Source: Patescibacteria group bacterium
GTDB lineage: Bacteria > Patescibacteriota > Patescibacteriia > 2-12-FULL-60-25
DNA: 36,450 bases
Assembly (NCBI GenBank): GCA_023229665.1
Contig: JALNYW010000005.1
Span: 1 to 36,450 of the forward strand
Direction of reading: 5' to 3'
This document shows, piece after piece, positions 1 through 7,677 of the stretch; positions within the stretch are counted from its first letter, which is position 1, and each line of letters begins with the position of its first letter. Under the pieces are notes generated by a model that was not told the origin of the DNA, searched no databases, and worked only from the letters and a program-made list of their open reading frames with translations. Made by a program: the position numbers and the translations under genes.

Positions 1-1
1 C

Positions 2-157
2 GATGAACTACCTGAGAGCATCCGCCGTCAGACGCCGTGGCAATACCTGAAGAGCGGACAGTTTAAAAATCTTCGTCCGGATTACCTCAAGGCGCTCGTA
101 GATCGCGGTTATATCATCGTGGAGCAGTCAGCAGGGGTGTTTTCAGCGGAGACGTAA
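2..157 (+). CDS. C-terminal fragment of an unrecognised protein
   Basis: A reading frame is already open at base 2 and runs 51 codons to TAA at 155-157; its start lies outside the window. The visible tail begins DELPESIRRQ, contains a run of basic and aromatic residues, and includes the segment PDYLKALVDRGYIIVEQ, which looks like a helix followed by a strand. I do not recognise the family. Codon usage looks coding and no overlapping frame competes, so it is probably the real 3' end of a gene entering from the left. It lies outside the proposed integrative element. Confidence 0.45.
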   Translation, partial: DELPESIRRQTPWQYLKSGQFKNLRPDYLKALVDRGYIIVEQSAGVFSAET

Positions 158-271
158 TCTCTGTGGCCGGCTTCACTCAATGGCGCAATACGTCTGATCG
201 GAGGGGGACACCAGGCGGGCCACGCGTATAACTCTACTGCAGAGCTCCCGGAGCAGGATCATTGGGCGTCT

Positions 272-481
272 TCAAAGCGAGCATTCAAATCGTGCGACCG
301 CGTAGGCCCTCAATTTGTCGACGTCCGTTTGTCCCGTCTTCGCATAGCCTAAAATAAGCAATGCCACGGCCTCGCATTTCTTGTGATCTCGGCTTACTCC
401 GAGTTCCTCGCACGCCGAATCCAATGCCGTTTGCAACGTGTTGATGTCGTCATTGTCCCAGTTGCCATCAGAATATTTCAT
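272..481 (-). CDS. Small conserved hypothetical protein
   Basis: A 69-residue acidic protein starting MKYSDGNWDNDD. The ATG at 481-479 is preferred over the longer frame because the upstream residues look non-coding and a GGAC sits eight bases upstream. The body (TALDSACEELGV, then EAVALLILGYAKTG and DVDKLRAYAVARFE) is predicted helical, with an alanine/leucine-rich core. Small proteins of this pattern are widespread in Bradyrhizobium-type genomes; that is recollection, not a search. Function is unknown. There is no signal peptide or membrane segment, so it should be cytoplasmic. It stands alone. Confidence 0.6.
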   Translation of the reverse strand: MKYSDGNWDNDDINTLQTALDSACEELGVSRDHKKCEAVALLILGYAKTGQTDVDKLRAYAVARFECSL

Positions 482-699
482 TGTTGTCCGCCCGTGTCGA
501 GAGGCTCGATCAAACTGCTCTCGAGCGCCAACACCGCTAAATCGCTTCGTCGATCGTAACAAGCACACTTTGGTTGATAACGAACGAGGTTCGGAATCTA
601 CCTATTACCTTCCCGGTGTCGGATAACGCGTTGACCACGATGGCATGATCGAACCTCTCGGAAGGCATCGCTATTAAATCTAAGATTGAGGCTGAGTAG

Positions 700-1374
700 A
701 TTCCGACTCTATTAGAGGGCGAGGGCCACCGCGCGGTAACAGCGGCCGACGGCGTCATCGCACAGGCGAAGCTGGAACACGGGGCGATCCGGCCCGATCT
801 TATCCTGACAGACTTCAATCTCCCGAATGTGCTGAACGGGCTCCAGCTCGCGGCGGCACTGCGAAAAAATTCGATCTGGAAACTCCGGTCGTCATTCTGA
901 CGGGTGATATCTCGACTGAGACCCTGCGGGATATCGCGGGCGCGAACTGCGTGCAGCTGAATAAACCCGTGAATGTGCAAGAGTTGACGAGTGTCATTCA
1001 GCGCCTCCTGCCGGCGTCGCGTCCGCAGACACCCGCGCTCACGCGGAATGGAGATACTGCGGCCATCGGCGGTTTGGCGCCTATAATTTTTGTGGTTGAC
1101 GATGACACGAACGTCCGAGACGCCATCCGCAGCGTGCTCGAGGACGAAGGATGGACGGCCGAGGATTTTGGAACTTGTGAATCGTTTCTCGAATCCTATC
1201 GCGCAGGCGGCGAAGCGTGCCTGCTGGTGGACGCCTATCTGCCCGGAATGAGTGGACTGGAATTGCTCTCGCGGCTTCAGCAACCGGGCTATCGACTCCC
1301 GGCGATCATGATGACGGGCGATAGCGACGTTCAAATCGCGGTTCAAGCTATGAAGGTCGGCGCGTCCGATTTCT
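700..1374 (+). pseudogene. Broken tandem receiver-domain (response regulator/hybrid kinase) gene
   Basis: Two receiver domains lie in series. The first reads from about 700 (IPTLLEGEGHRAVTAADG) through the phospho-acceptor strand LILTDFNLP. It is then thrown out of frame at a run of six A (864-869) and resumes in another frame as DLETPVVILTGD...QLNKPVNVQEL. The second starts near 1081 (IIFVVDDDTNVRDAI), has its acceptor strand LLVDAYLPGMSG and a MMTGDSD strand, then loses homology at GASDF (about 1374), before the usual conserved lysine. A TAG immediately precedes the first domain (697-699) and no start is visible. This is the remnant of a multi-receiver signalling protein, possibly the tail of a hybrid kinase. 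A sequencing error could explain the poly-A shift but not the missing ends. Confidence 0.7.
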
Positions 1375-1546
1375 CTGTGCCAGACCGGCCGTTTACGAAG
1401 TTGTTGATCCCTCCTCGTGATTACACATCGATTACATGGAAAGGGAAGATGGCGGGAGTCTCGCCGGGACTGCACGGAACAGCAAAGTTGAGGACAATAG
1501 GGGATTTTTTGAGGTATGGGACGACCTGGGACCGTCCGAGACAGGT

Positions 1547-1569
1547 GGTTGGTGGAGAGGGCTTCCTCC
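1547..1569 (+). repeat. Left copy of 23-bp direct repeat (candidate attachment site)
   Basis: The sequence begins GGTTGGTGGAGAGGGC and ends TTCCTCC. It is repeated exactly and in the same orientation at 33378-33400, beside the integrase gene. An exact 23-mer repeated at the two ends of a segment that carries an integrase at one end and an excisionase-like gene at the other is what site-specific integration produces. Its inner part (GAGGGCTTCCTC) can form a short hairpin. It could instead be a dispersed intergenic repeat. Confidence 0.55.
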
Positions 1570-1615
1570 ATATCAAATTGAATTTATTGGGTTATTTTTT
1601 ATTTTCGGCAGCTGA

Positions 1616-1635
1616 TCCACAAATCAGTCCACAAC
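1616..1635 (+). promoter_or_regulatory. Tandem TCCACAAA sites, candidate recombinase/excisionase arm sites
   Basis: TCCACAAAT followed 12 bp later by TCCACAAC. An ATTTTCGGCA block at 1602-1611 precedes it. The same arrangement, TTTTCGGCA then two GTCCACAAA units with a 12-bp period, covers the start of the intact integrase at 33222-33258. Shared tandem 9-mers just inside both candidate ends suggest binding sites for the integrase or excisionase. The function is inferred; the similarity is seen directly. Confidence 0.45.
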
Positions 1636-2385
1636 TCAATGTCGAGCACGCTTTAGATTTCGATTTTCCAATTTCTGGACAACACATCGAAAGGCAAGAT
1701 CGACCTCGTCCCATTATCGATGTTCTTTGGCCCTCTGGTTTCGCTGGCAGCCATTTCGCGGTATTGCGAGGGGGTGGCGCGTGAACTCACAAGATGCACT
1801 CGTTCCCCACAATCAGGTGCTTTCTTCCATCAAGATCTGCGATTTTGCGCAAGCTCCCCTAATGGTGACTTCTTCGAGAAATGGCGCTTGCACGCGCGAT
1901 CTAAAGCGACGTTCGAGGTGCCCATAAGGCGCGAGATTATTTCAAAATGACGAAGCTCATGTGCGGGTGGTCAATTCAATGTGCCCGTCTATCGGCCGCT
2001 GTCGCGTAGGTTGTCGGATCTCCAATTTGGCATTTAGAGTTTCTTGCTCGGCGCGCACAGCGCGCTAGATGCAAACCCACAAAAAATTTTTTAACTGTGG
2101 CCCGAGCATCGTTCATCTCAAGGCCACAACTTTGCGACACGACCGAATGCCATTTTCCTCAACAATTCTCTGACGAACCTGAGGATGCTTCGCTATTCGA
2201 AGTGATCGCTGATGACCAACATTTGTAAGAAAATGTCAAAAATGGCTGATTTTAGCCACTTTCCATAAAGTCTCGCATGAAAACTCGCCTTGACGTCATT
2301 ACTCGACGAGGCCATCAGCGACTAACGATGCACGCCGACAAAAAGCGACATCGGCAAATAACAAATCCCATACGGATGAGGATCG

Positions 2386-2583
2386 ATGGAAAAAGAACGA
2401 ACGCAAATGGCGCACTCAATCGAGGAAGCAAGCATGACGACAAACCTCGGGCGAGATTTGATCTATGAGGCGATCCGAACCGGAAAATTGCGCGCGAAAA
2501 AGTTCGGACGTCGCACCATCATAACTGATGAAGACCTTCGCGCCTTCGTAGAAAACCTACCGATTTTGGAACTTCAACCTTGA
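2386..2583 (+). CDS. Excisionase-family helix-turn-helix DNA-binding protein
   Basis: A 65-residue protein with the layout of the HTH_17/excisionase (MerR-like winged-helix) family: an acidic opening HSIEEAS, a recognition-helix region NLGRDLIYEAIRTGKL, the wing RAKKFGRRTIITDEDL, and a closing helix RAFVENLP. Such proteins bind attachment-site DNA or act as AlpA-type regulators of mobile elements. The ATG at 2386 has GAGGA three to four bases upstream. An ATG at 2407 would also keep the whole domain, whereas one at 2434 would cut into it. The gene sits 0.8 kb inside the left 23-bp repeat and upstream of two replication-type genes, consistent with an element's early module. The canonical spacer after the first helix is somewhat altered. 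Confidence 0.7.
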   Translation: MEKERTQMAHSIEEASMTTNLGRDLIYEAIRTGKLRAKKFGRRTIITDEDLRAFVENLPILELQP

Positions 2584-2638
2584 TCACACCTCCGCGCTGA
2601 TTGGAGCCAGCGCGGCCAATGACGAAGAGTATCGCAAA

Positions 2639-3151
2639 ATGGAACATCTTTTAAAAACTAATCGACGCTTGGACGATGCTCCGGCGCGTGCCGAAGCAGA
2701 TGGGGCGAGTAAGTCGACTACTCAGTCGGTGGGAGAAGCGGCTTGCTCAACAGACGAGCGCCAACATCGCACGCTCCTCAGTCTTAACCGAAGCCGGGTG
2801 GAAGAATCGGCGCTAAAGCCGGATGACGAGCCGGTGTACGAGTCGATGCAATTGCAAACTGCATCGCAGCTGGCCGATCTGCACGCGCGACGCCTTCTCA
2901 GCTGGCTGCGAACCGACCTACAGTCCGCTGTAGGTCACGCTCAAACCTTTTTGGCGCGAGAAGTCGAGGCTAGCTACGCAGACATGTGTATCGAGCTGGA
3001 TCTTCATCCTCGGCCTTGGAATTCTGTGGCCGCCAGCTTCGCACGTTTGACACGTCAACCAGGTCGACCACTCAAGACCTATACAGACTGTATCAGTGGA
3101 TTCGGCAGGAGCCGCAGGCTCCGTTGCTACTTCATACCCGCGCCGAGCTAA
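2639..3151 (+). CDS. Hypothetical mobile-element protein
   Basis: A 170-residue protein whose first 60 residues look disordered and polar. The C-terminal half contains SYADMCIELDLHPRPWNSV, then ASFARLTRQPGRPLKTY and a basic end RSRRLRCYFIPAP. A pattern of helix, PW motif, K-T-Y and a basic strand is common in small proteins encoded next to integrative-element primases, but I cannot name a family. It begins 55 bp after the excisionase-like gene and ends 125 bp before the primase gene on the same strand, so the three probably form one transcription unit. The start at 2639 has only a weak GAAGAG upstream. Confidence 0.5.
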   Translation: MEHLLKTNRRLDDAPARAEADGASKSTTQSVGEAACSTDERQHRTLLSLNRSRVEESALKPDDEPVYESMQLQTASQLADLHARRLLSWLRTDLQSAVGHAQTFLAREVEASYADMCIELDLHPRPWNSVAASFARLTRQPGRPLKTYTDCISGFGRSRRLRCYFIPAPS

Positions 3152-3276
3152 CAGCCGAGCTGGTCCTTCAAACTGCGAAAGGGTTGCAGCCTCCAGCTCA
3201 CTTCAGGGCGGGAGAAGGCAAGATTTTGCATACAATTCCACCGTCCTCACAGCACCTTATATTTCGGGGAACAACA

Positions 3277-4371
3277 ATGTACGAATCTGTTCGTTACGAA
3301 CCTACAAAACCAGTCATTTTCGGAGCCAATGCCATAGCGCTGTGTCAAGCTGGTTTGGCAGTACTGCCTGCACTCGGAAAGAAACCTCTTTGCCGGGGTT
3401 TCAGCAAGTGGACACGGGCCCCTAGTTTGAGCGTCGTGGAATCATAGGCCAGCGCAAAACCTCACGCAAATATCGTCTACATCCCAGGTCTCAGCACAAC
3501 GAAAAAAAATCCTTACGGGGTGGTGGTTGTCGATACTGATAGCCCCGTCGAATTTGATTTCATCGAACAAACCTTCGGGTATACGCCCGCGATGATCGCG
3601 ACGCGTCGAGGTCGCCACTTTATTTATCGCGCCGACGGTTCCAAGCTGGGTAACGTCGGGTCCTTGCGTGAGTGCGGCCACCAGATAGACGTCAAACACG
3701 GTCAGAGCGGCTCGGGCATCAGTGTCGCGCCGCCGAGCCTGCACCCCGACCAAAAAGATTTTGCTTACTACTGGTATTCAAATTCAGGGCTAGAAGTCTT
3801 AGTCGATCTACCTCCCTTCAATTCTCGTGCCCTAAATGACCTTTTGAGCCGGAGCACTTCGCTCCGTGATGCTACTCATACTGCCGCCCCCGAAGGCTGC
3901 TCTTCAGTAGGATCAACTCCTCATTGGTTTCGCGAAGGTAGCAGGAAATTGGCGTTGAACGACTACTTGTGTGCGCAAGCCGCATTTTTCGATGAGCTAG
4001 ATGATTGTCTAGATGCAGCCCGAACGTGGTCGAACCTTCAACTGCAACGCCACAACATTATACCTCTGCCCGATGATGAGATTCTCACTGTTTGCAAATC
4101 GATCATGGCGGATTTGGCCGAGGGGAAGTTGGTTCGCACTCTAGCACTTCGGGCTATTGCCACCACCGATGCTGATGAGGTTCGTAGGCTGGCCTCTGAC
4201 TATAATAACGGTGATGCTGCGCTGATGCTATTGATGCTGTTCGGGCTAAGACAGCTGCGCGGACAATATTCTCTCCAACTCGTTTGCGCTCCACGCCACA
4301 GAAAATTTTTCTGTTTCTGGAACGGCGCGTGGATATTTCAACGCTTTCCGAATGGCCACGCGCATTTCTGA
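3277..4371 (+). pseudogene. Bifunctional DNA primase/polymerase (prim-pol) gene with in-frame TAG and truncated 3' end
   Basis: The frame starts at ATG 3277 with GGGGAAC upstream. It shows the N-terminal prim-pol pattern (PF09250-like): a leader FGANAIALCQAGLAVLPALGKKPL, then VVVVDTDS (the acidic archaeo-eukaryotic primase motif), the conserved region RRGRHFIYRADG, and DVKHGQSGSGISVAPPSLHPD. Codon 57 (3445-3447) is TAG where the context VVES-ASAKPHANIVYIPG expects tryptophan, one base from TGG; the frame is unchanged on both sides. At the other end the family-like sequence stops at about 4240 (MLLMLFGLRQ), and the remaining codons are the complement of the glycosyltransferase gene that ends at 4246. 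The gene is therefore interrupted and truncated. Such primases serve replication of phage satellites and integrative elements. Unless the amber codon is suppressed, it is dead. Confidence 0.75.
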
Positions 4372-5103
4372 AAGCGTTTGAAACCAAAGTGCCGACGGAT
4401 GTGTCTCGATGTAGGACGCCTCCGGCCACGCCACGAACGGCAATCCCAATCTTAACGCGGTGGCCGCTTTGACATTAGATTTCCAGCGCTTGCTGAGCCA
4501 ATTGGCGTGCGCACCGCCGCGCACAGCGACCAGCACGTCCGCGGGCGGCGGAAGTGCTGCGCTCGATTGAATGAAGCGCGCGCCGCTAACTCGAGACACG
4601 ACGTGCATCGGGAATTTCCATAGACCGATCGTATCGGCCCCGTGGTACAGAACGACAGGCCGCTCAATACGGTTTCGCTCGACAATAGTAAGACGCGGGT
4701 CGAAGTGATGATAGAGCACATCCGCTGGCATCCCGAGTGGAGCGAGATCTTCTGCCATTGCGCGCGTCGCGCAGAGAATTAAGGCCGGATTGATCTTGCG
4801 GAAATACTCTCCAAACAGGTTACGCGCTTGCGATGCTGTCAAAATCCCGGATGCCATACGGTCGAATTCCGGAACGATAGTCCAAAAATCGAGCGGATCA
4901 TAAACAACCGGGCCTTTCCACCGCTGCAGGAGATCGATCGTGTCGGGCGCTGCATGCTTGACGATTACAACGACATCGATGGAGCGAATATCTTTGGAGG
5001 AAGCGTTCGGCACAGCCTTCCACGCCTCTCTTTGGAAAGCCATCTGAACGCCGCGCATTTGCCAGGAGCCAAATCGCCCTGTTCCGGTAAAAAGTATTCG
5101 CAT
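4246..5103 (-). CDS. Glycosyltransferase-like protein (surface polysaccharide)
   Basis: A 285-residue protein with a first strand MRILFTGTGRFGSWQMRGVQMA, then DVVVIVKH and PVVYDPLDFW, a mid section with LILCATRAMAEDL and VLYHHFDPRL, and a second half with PVVLYHGADTIGLWKFP and VRGGAHANWLSKRWKSNVK. The later GLPFVAWPEASYIE matches the donor-binding area of GT-B-type transferases. I chose the ATG at 5103, which begins the Rossmann strand; a TTG six codons upstream is possible. No standard EX7E motif is seen, so substrate and mechanism are open. It is oriented like the next two transferases (5480-7365) and is separated from them by a small convergent membrane gene. Its 3' end abuts the truncated primase. 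Confidence 0.7.
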   Translation of the reverse strand: MRILFTGTGRFGSWQMRGVQMAFQREAWKAVPNASSKDIRSIDVVVIVKHAAPDTIDLLQRWKGPVVYDPLDFWTIVPEFDRMASGILTASQARNLFGEYFRKINPALILCATRAMAEDLAPLGMPADVLYHHFDPRLTIVERNRIERPVVLYHGADTIGLWKFPMHVVSRVSGARFIQSSAALPPPADVLVAVRGGAHANWLSKRWKSNVKAATALRLGLPFVAWPEASYIETHPSALWFQTLSEMRVAIRKALKYPRAVPETEKFSVAWSANELERILSAQLS

Positions 5104-5272
5104 ATCAACGCTTCGGTTCAAATGACTGAGAAATTTGGATGACTCTGCGATGAGCGGTCGGGTTTTAAGCGGATTTGCGTTCCGCGTATCACAACTCTGT
5201 AAGCGTTGCGATGGCCTTCGAGATGTGAGAGCAAAGGATTGAAGCCTCCATTAGAGGGTGTTCTAAAACGCG

Positions 5273-5494
5273 ATGCGTACAAGACTCTCGAATGCTGCTA
5301 TTTTACTTTTTATCTCGTTGATAGCAGCTGCCATCGCGGGATTGATCCATTCGGTGTTGGGCAACGGTCGGAGCTGGGGAGCATATGGTCTAGGTGCTTT
5401 GGCATTTTTGGGCTGCTTCATCTTAATCGTGTTGGCCGTTGCGGTCTTCGGATGGATCATCGACCACTTGTCTTCGTGGCTAAAACATCTCTGA
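5273..5494 (+). CDS. Small two-helix membrane protein
   Basis: A 73-residue protein with two hydrophobic helices, about residues 8-28 (AAILLFISLIAAAIAGLIHSV) and 39-62 (LGALAFLGCFILIVLAVAVF), joined by a short GNGRSWGAYG loop, and a short amphipathic tail. It is predicted to sit in the inner membrane. The ATG at 5273 has GAGGGTG about eleven bases upstream. It lies in the gap between two glycosyltransferase genes on the opposite strand and overlaps the 3' end of the right one by 15 bp. I do not recognise a family. Chance is possible at this length, but the clean membrane topology argues for a real gene. Confidence 0.55.
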   Translation: MRTRLSNAAILLFISLIAAAIAGLIHSVLGNGRSWGAYGLGALAFLGCFILIVLAVAVFGWIIDHLSSWLKHL

Positions 5495-6538
5495 AAGCAT
5501 GATGCTGCGGAACGCTGTCGGTGTATGGTCGAAGAGGCGAAGATATGCTGTTACGATCGCGTCTTCTGAAAATTGACTGAGCAACGTCTGGCGCCCTCCC
5601 TCAGCGATATGATTTCTGAGATCGGAATTATCCATCAGTCGCCTCAGCGCTTGTGTAAGTCCTGGAACGTCGTCGATGCCAACAAGAAGACCGTTCTCGC
5701 CATCGCGCATGAACCATGATGGTCCCTCCGACCGGGTCGATACCACGGGAAGACGCTGCGCCCACGCCTCCAGGATGACATTTCCCAAAGGCTCGTGATT
5801 GGACGGCATGACAAAGATGTCGGCGGCGGCAAGAAAGGCGCGGACATCTTTTTGCCAGCCGAGCATTCGAACGCGATCAGAAATGCCGTGACGCGCCGCG
5901 ACCCGCTGAATGTTAGCTTGTTCCTCGCCCTCCCCGGCCAGCCAAAGATAGGCATCGGGGATTTTCGCGGCTGCCTCGGTAAGCAGGGTAAACCGCTTGC
6001 GAGGCACGAAACGTCCCATCGCCATGATGACGGTGGCAGATTTTGGTGTGCGAAGCATCGCGCGATCGATTGGTTCAACGCGAACAAGATCGGTGAAATT
6101 CGATATTACTTCGACACCGCGATTCCACCCCAACCGCCGAACGTGAGTCGCAATCCCGGGTGTATTGCAGACAAGAACATCAGTGTTTTTGAAGTAATCG
6201 AGCTTTGTCGGGTAATCGCCCAGGCGCGAGATCTTGATGGAACCTTGATGTGTCGGCATCAACCGACTGGCTCGTGTCGCCCACGAACAGAGTGCATTAG
6301 GCTTTTCATCTTTGACGAGCTTGTTGACGTTGAGCGGTAAGAGCAGCCGATCGGGTGTAAAATTTCGAAAATGGCTTTCTAAAACTTTGATCGAACCATG
6401 AATTTCGTCGCGCCATAAACGGCTGGGCCTTATGAAGACCGTCTGCTCCACGCCGCGTTGAGCGAGCGCATTGATCAATTTGACGAAGAACCGCTCAGCT
6501 CCGCCTTCCTTGCCCAGTTGAAAATGAAAAACTTTCAG
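5480..6538 (-). CDS. GT4-family glycosyltransferase, apparent CTG start
   Basis: A GT-B-fold family 4 glycosyltransferase. The C-terminal half shows VIMAMGRFVPRKRF, YLWLAGEGEE and VRMLGWQKDV, then the EX7E nucleotide-sugar signature in SNHEPLGNVILEAWAQRLPVV. The first in-frame ATG is at 6478, but that would remove the N-terminal glycine loop. Reading upstream gives KVFHFQLGKEGGAERFFVKL, the expected acceptor-side opening, and the only reasonable initiator is CTG at 6538-6536. That CTG overlaps the TGA of the upstream gene (6537-6535) as CTGA, exactly where an ATGA start-stop overlap is usual. Either CTG is used, or the start has mutated from ATG. With this start the protein is 352 residues, normal for the family. 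It is probably co-transcribed with the gene at 6535-7365. Confidence 0.8.
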   Translation of the reverse strand: MKVFHFQLGKEGGAERFFVKLINALAQRGVEQTVFIRPSRLWRDEIHGSIKVLESHFRNFTPDRLLLPLNVNKLVKDEKPNALCSWATRASRLMPTHQGSIKISRLGDYPTKLDYFKNTDVLVCNTPGIATHVRRLGWNRGVEVISNFTDLVRVEPIDRAMLRTPKSATVIMAMGRFVPRKRFTLLTEAAAKIPDAYLWLAGEGEEQANIQRVAARHGISDRVRMLGWQKDVRAFLAAADIFVMPSNHEPLGNVILEAWAQRLPVVSTRSEGPSWFMRDGENGLLVGIDDVPGLTQALRRLMDNSDLRNHIAEGGRQTLLSQFSEDAIVTAYLRLFDHTPTAFRSIMLSEMF

Positions 6539-7365
6539 CGGTTTTCCCCTATCTGAGTACCGGACGGGTCAATATTGGTTCGACGTTTGATCGCATCTCG
6601 CTGAGAGATCTTTGCCTGCGTGAGGAAAGCATAAATCGCCCCCGTCATCGCCTCAATGAAGCCTGCCGCCCCACACCGCCAAAGACCATTTCTCAAATAA
6701 AGTCGCAGAAAATAGATCGGTGGATTTAAAACGAGCTTCCACGTTTGCGAGGTTTTGCCGTCCGCCATGTGATGATCGGCTTTAAGGGTCGAGTACTTAT
6801 TCTCCTTTAGTATCTGCTCGTCGAGGAGCAGAGGTCGGTAATGCAATAGCGATCCGCTGTTGCAGCATTTTACCGCCCCATCCGGCACGATTCCTTCGTG
6901 CACGGTGCGCGACAAATCATAGGCGCCCTTACCCCGGCGTATGAGACGCAAGTTGCTGCGTTCCTTCACATTCCGAGGAGTGTATCCAAACCCGATGAGG
7001 TACGGACGTCGCGGGATTCGCCAGCCGACGCTGTCTGAGGATACTGCAACCAGATGCGGCAACGAATTTCGGAGCTCTTCGTCGAGACGCTCATCCGCAT
7101 CAATATTAAGACACCAGTCCTTCGAGCATTGATCGAGCGCATACTGTTTCTGTGCAGCGTATCCAGGCCAAGCCCGGCTGAATACGCGGATCGGCCACCC
7201 CCTTTGCTCATATGTCCGAATGAGTTCAAGAGTTCCGTCTGTCGATCCGGAATCGACGATAACAATTTCTTCGCACAGACTGAGACTCTCGATACACGAA
7301 CCGATGTAGGCCTCTTCGTTGAGGCAAACGATAAACGCCGATATGGGAAGACGAGTCACAGGCAT
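6535..7365 (-). CDS. GT2-family glycosyltransferase, LPS-core type (WaaE/LgtF-like)
   Basis: A 276-residue GT-A enzyme. It starts with the family 2 strand ISAFIVCLNEEAYIGSCIESL, followed by EIVIVDSGSTDGTLEL and the acceptor/metal motif CLNIDADERLDEELR (DAD). The signature WPGYAAQKQYALDQCSKDW is typical of the WaaE/LgtF/KdtX lipopolysaccharide-core glucosyltransferase group, as is RPLLLDEQILKENKYSTL further on. The C-terminal part carries hydrophobic segments (LVLNPPIYFLRLYL, FIEAMTGAIYAFLT) that probably associate with the inner membrane. The ATG at 7365 has AAAGAG upstream. Its stop overlaps the presumed CTG start of the next gene, so translation is coupled. Confidence 0.85.
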   Translation of the reverse strand: MPVTRLPISAFIVCLNEEAYIGSCIESLSLCEEIVIVDSGSTDGTLELIRTYEQRGWPIRVFSRAWPGYAAQKQYALDQCSKDWCLNIDADERLDEELRNSLPHLVAVSSDSVGWRIPRRPYLIGFGYTPRNVKERSNLRLIRRGKGAYDLSRTVHEGIVPDGAVKCCNSGSLLHYRPLLLDEQILKENKYSTLKADHHMADGKTSQTWKLVLNPPIYFLRLYLRNGLWRCGAAGFIEAMTGAIYAFLTQAKISQRDAIKRRTNIDPSGTQIGENR

Positions 7366-7580
7366 CCAGTTCTCTTTAAATCATCCGCGTTCTTAGCGCC
7401 CCTTCGGAGCAATAGCCATGGTCTGTCACTGCTCCACACAGCGCGGTCACGCGTTTGGTGAAGAGCACAATTTTGTATGGCGATCGGCACAATCTCGACA
7501 CCGGCGTGAGAAAACGCTCGGGCGCTCTTCGAATTCCAAGCGCAATGACCACCCTCGTGCCCACGAATGTTGTCGACCAA
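7356..7580 (-). pseudogene. Possible glycosyltransferase N-terminal remnant
   Basis: The minus strand reads LVDNIRGHEGGHCAWNSKSARAF and then GVEIVPIAIQNC before drifting into unlikely sequence and a stop overlapping the start of the next gene. The opening (strand, glycine/histidine loop, helix) resembles the N-terminus of a GT-B glycosyltransferase. A TAA lies two codons before the first readable residue (TAA-ATT-TTG-GTC), where AAA would give the usual K-I-L-V opening. There is no C-terminal domain. This is a tentative relic; it could be chance. Confidence 0.25.
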
Positions 7581-7677
7581 AATTTACGGCGCAATATCAG
7601 TTGATTGATAAAACGCTCACCGAACACCCCGCGGACAACCGGAAACGCTTACAACATCCCCTCAGCAAGTGACCTTC

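Larger units (their letters stand above)
1375..2385. other. About 1 kb without a convincing gene
   Basis: The stretch is visibly more AT-rich than its surroundings, and the short frames in it have no recognisable protein character. It holds the left copy of the 23-bp repeat (1547-1569), a pair of TCCACAAA sites (1616-1635), an A6T6 run near 2083-2094, and a small inverted repeat TGGCT-N6-AGCCA at 2243-2258 upstream of the excisionase-like gene. The last two may belong to promoter or operator DNA for the rightward genes, which is inference. Confidence 0.5.

Noticed and set aside
537..1571. 344-codon minus-strand open frame
   Set aside because: It lies antisense to two clear receiver domains and its translation (rich in R, H and C without fold-like pattern) has no family resemblance; it is a shadow of GC-biased coding DNA.
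2386..4371. Intact prophage
   Set aside because: There are no capsid, terminase, portal or tail genes; only excisionase-like, hypothetical and broken primase genes remain.
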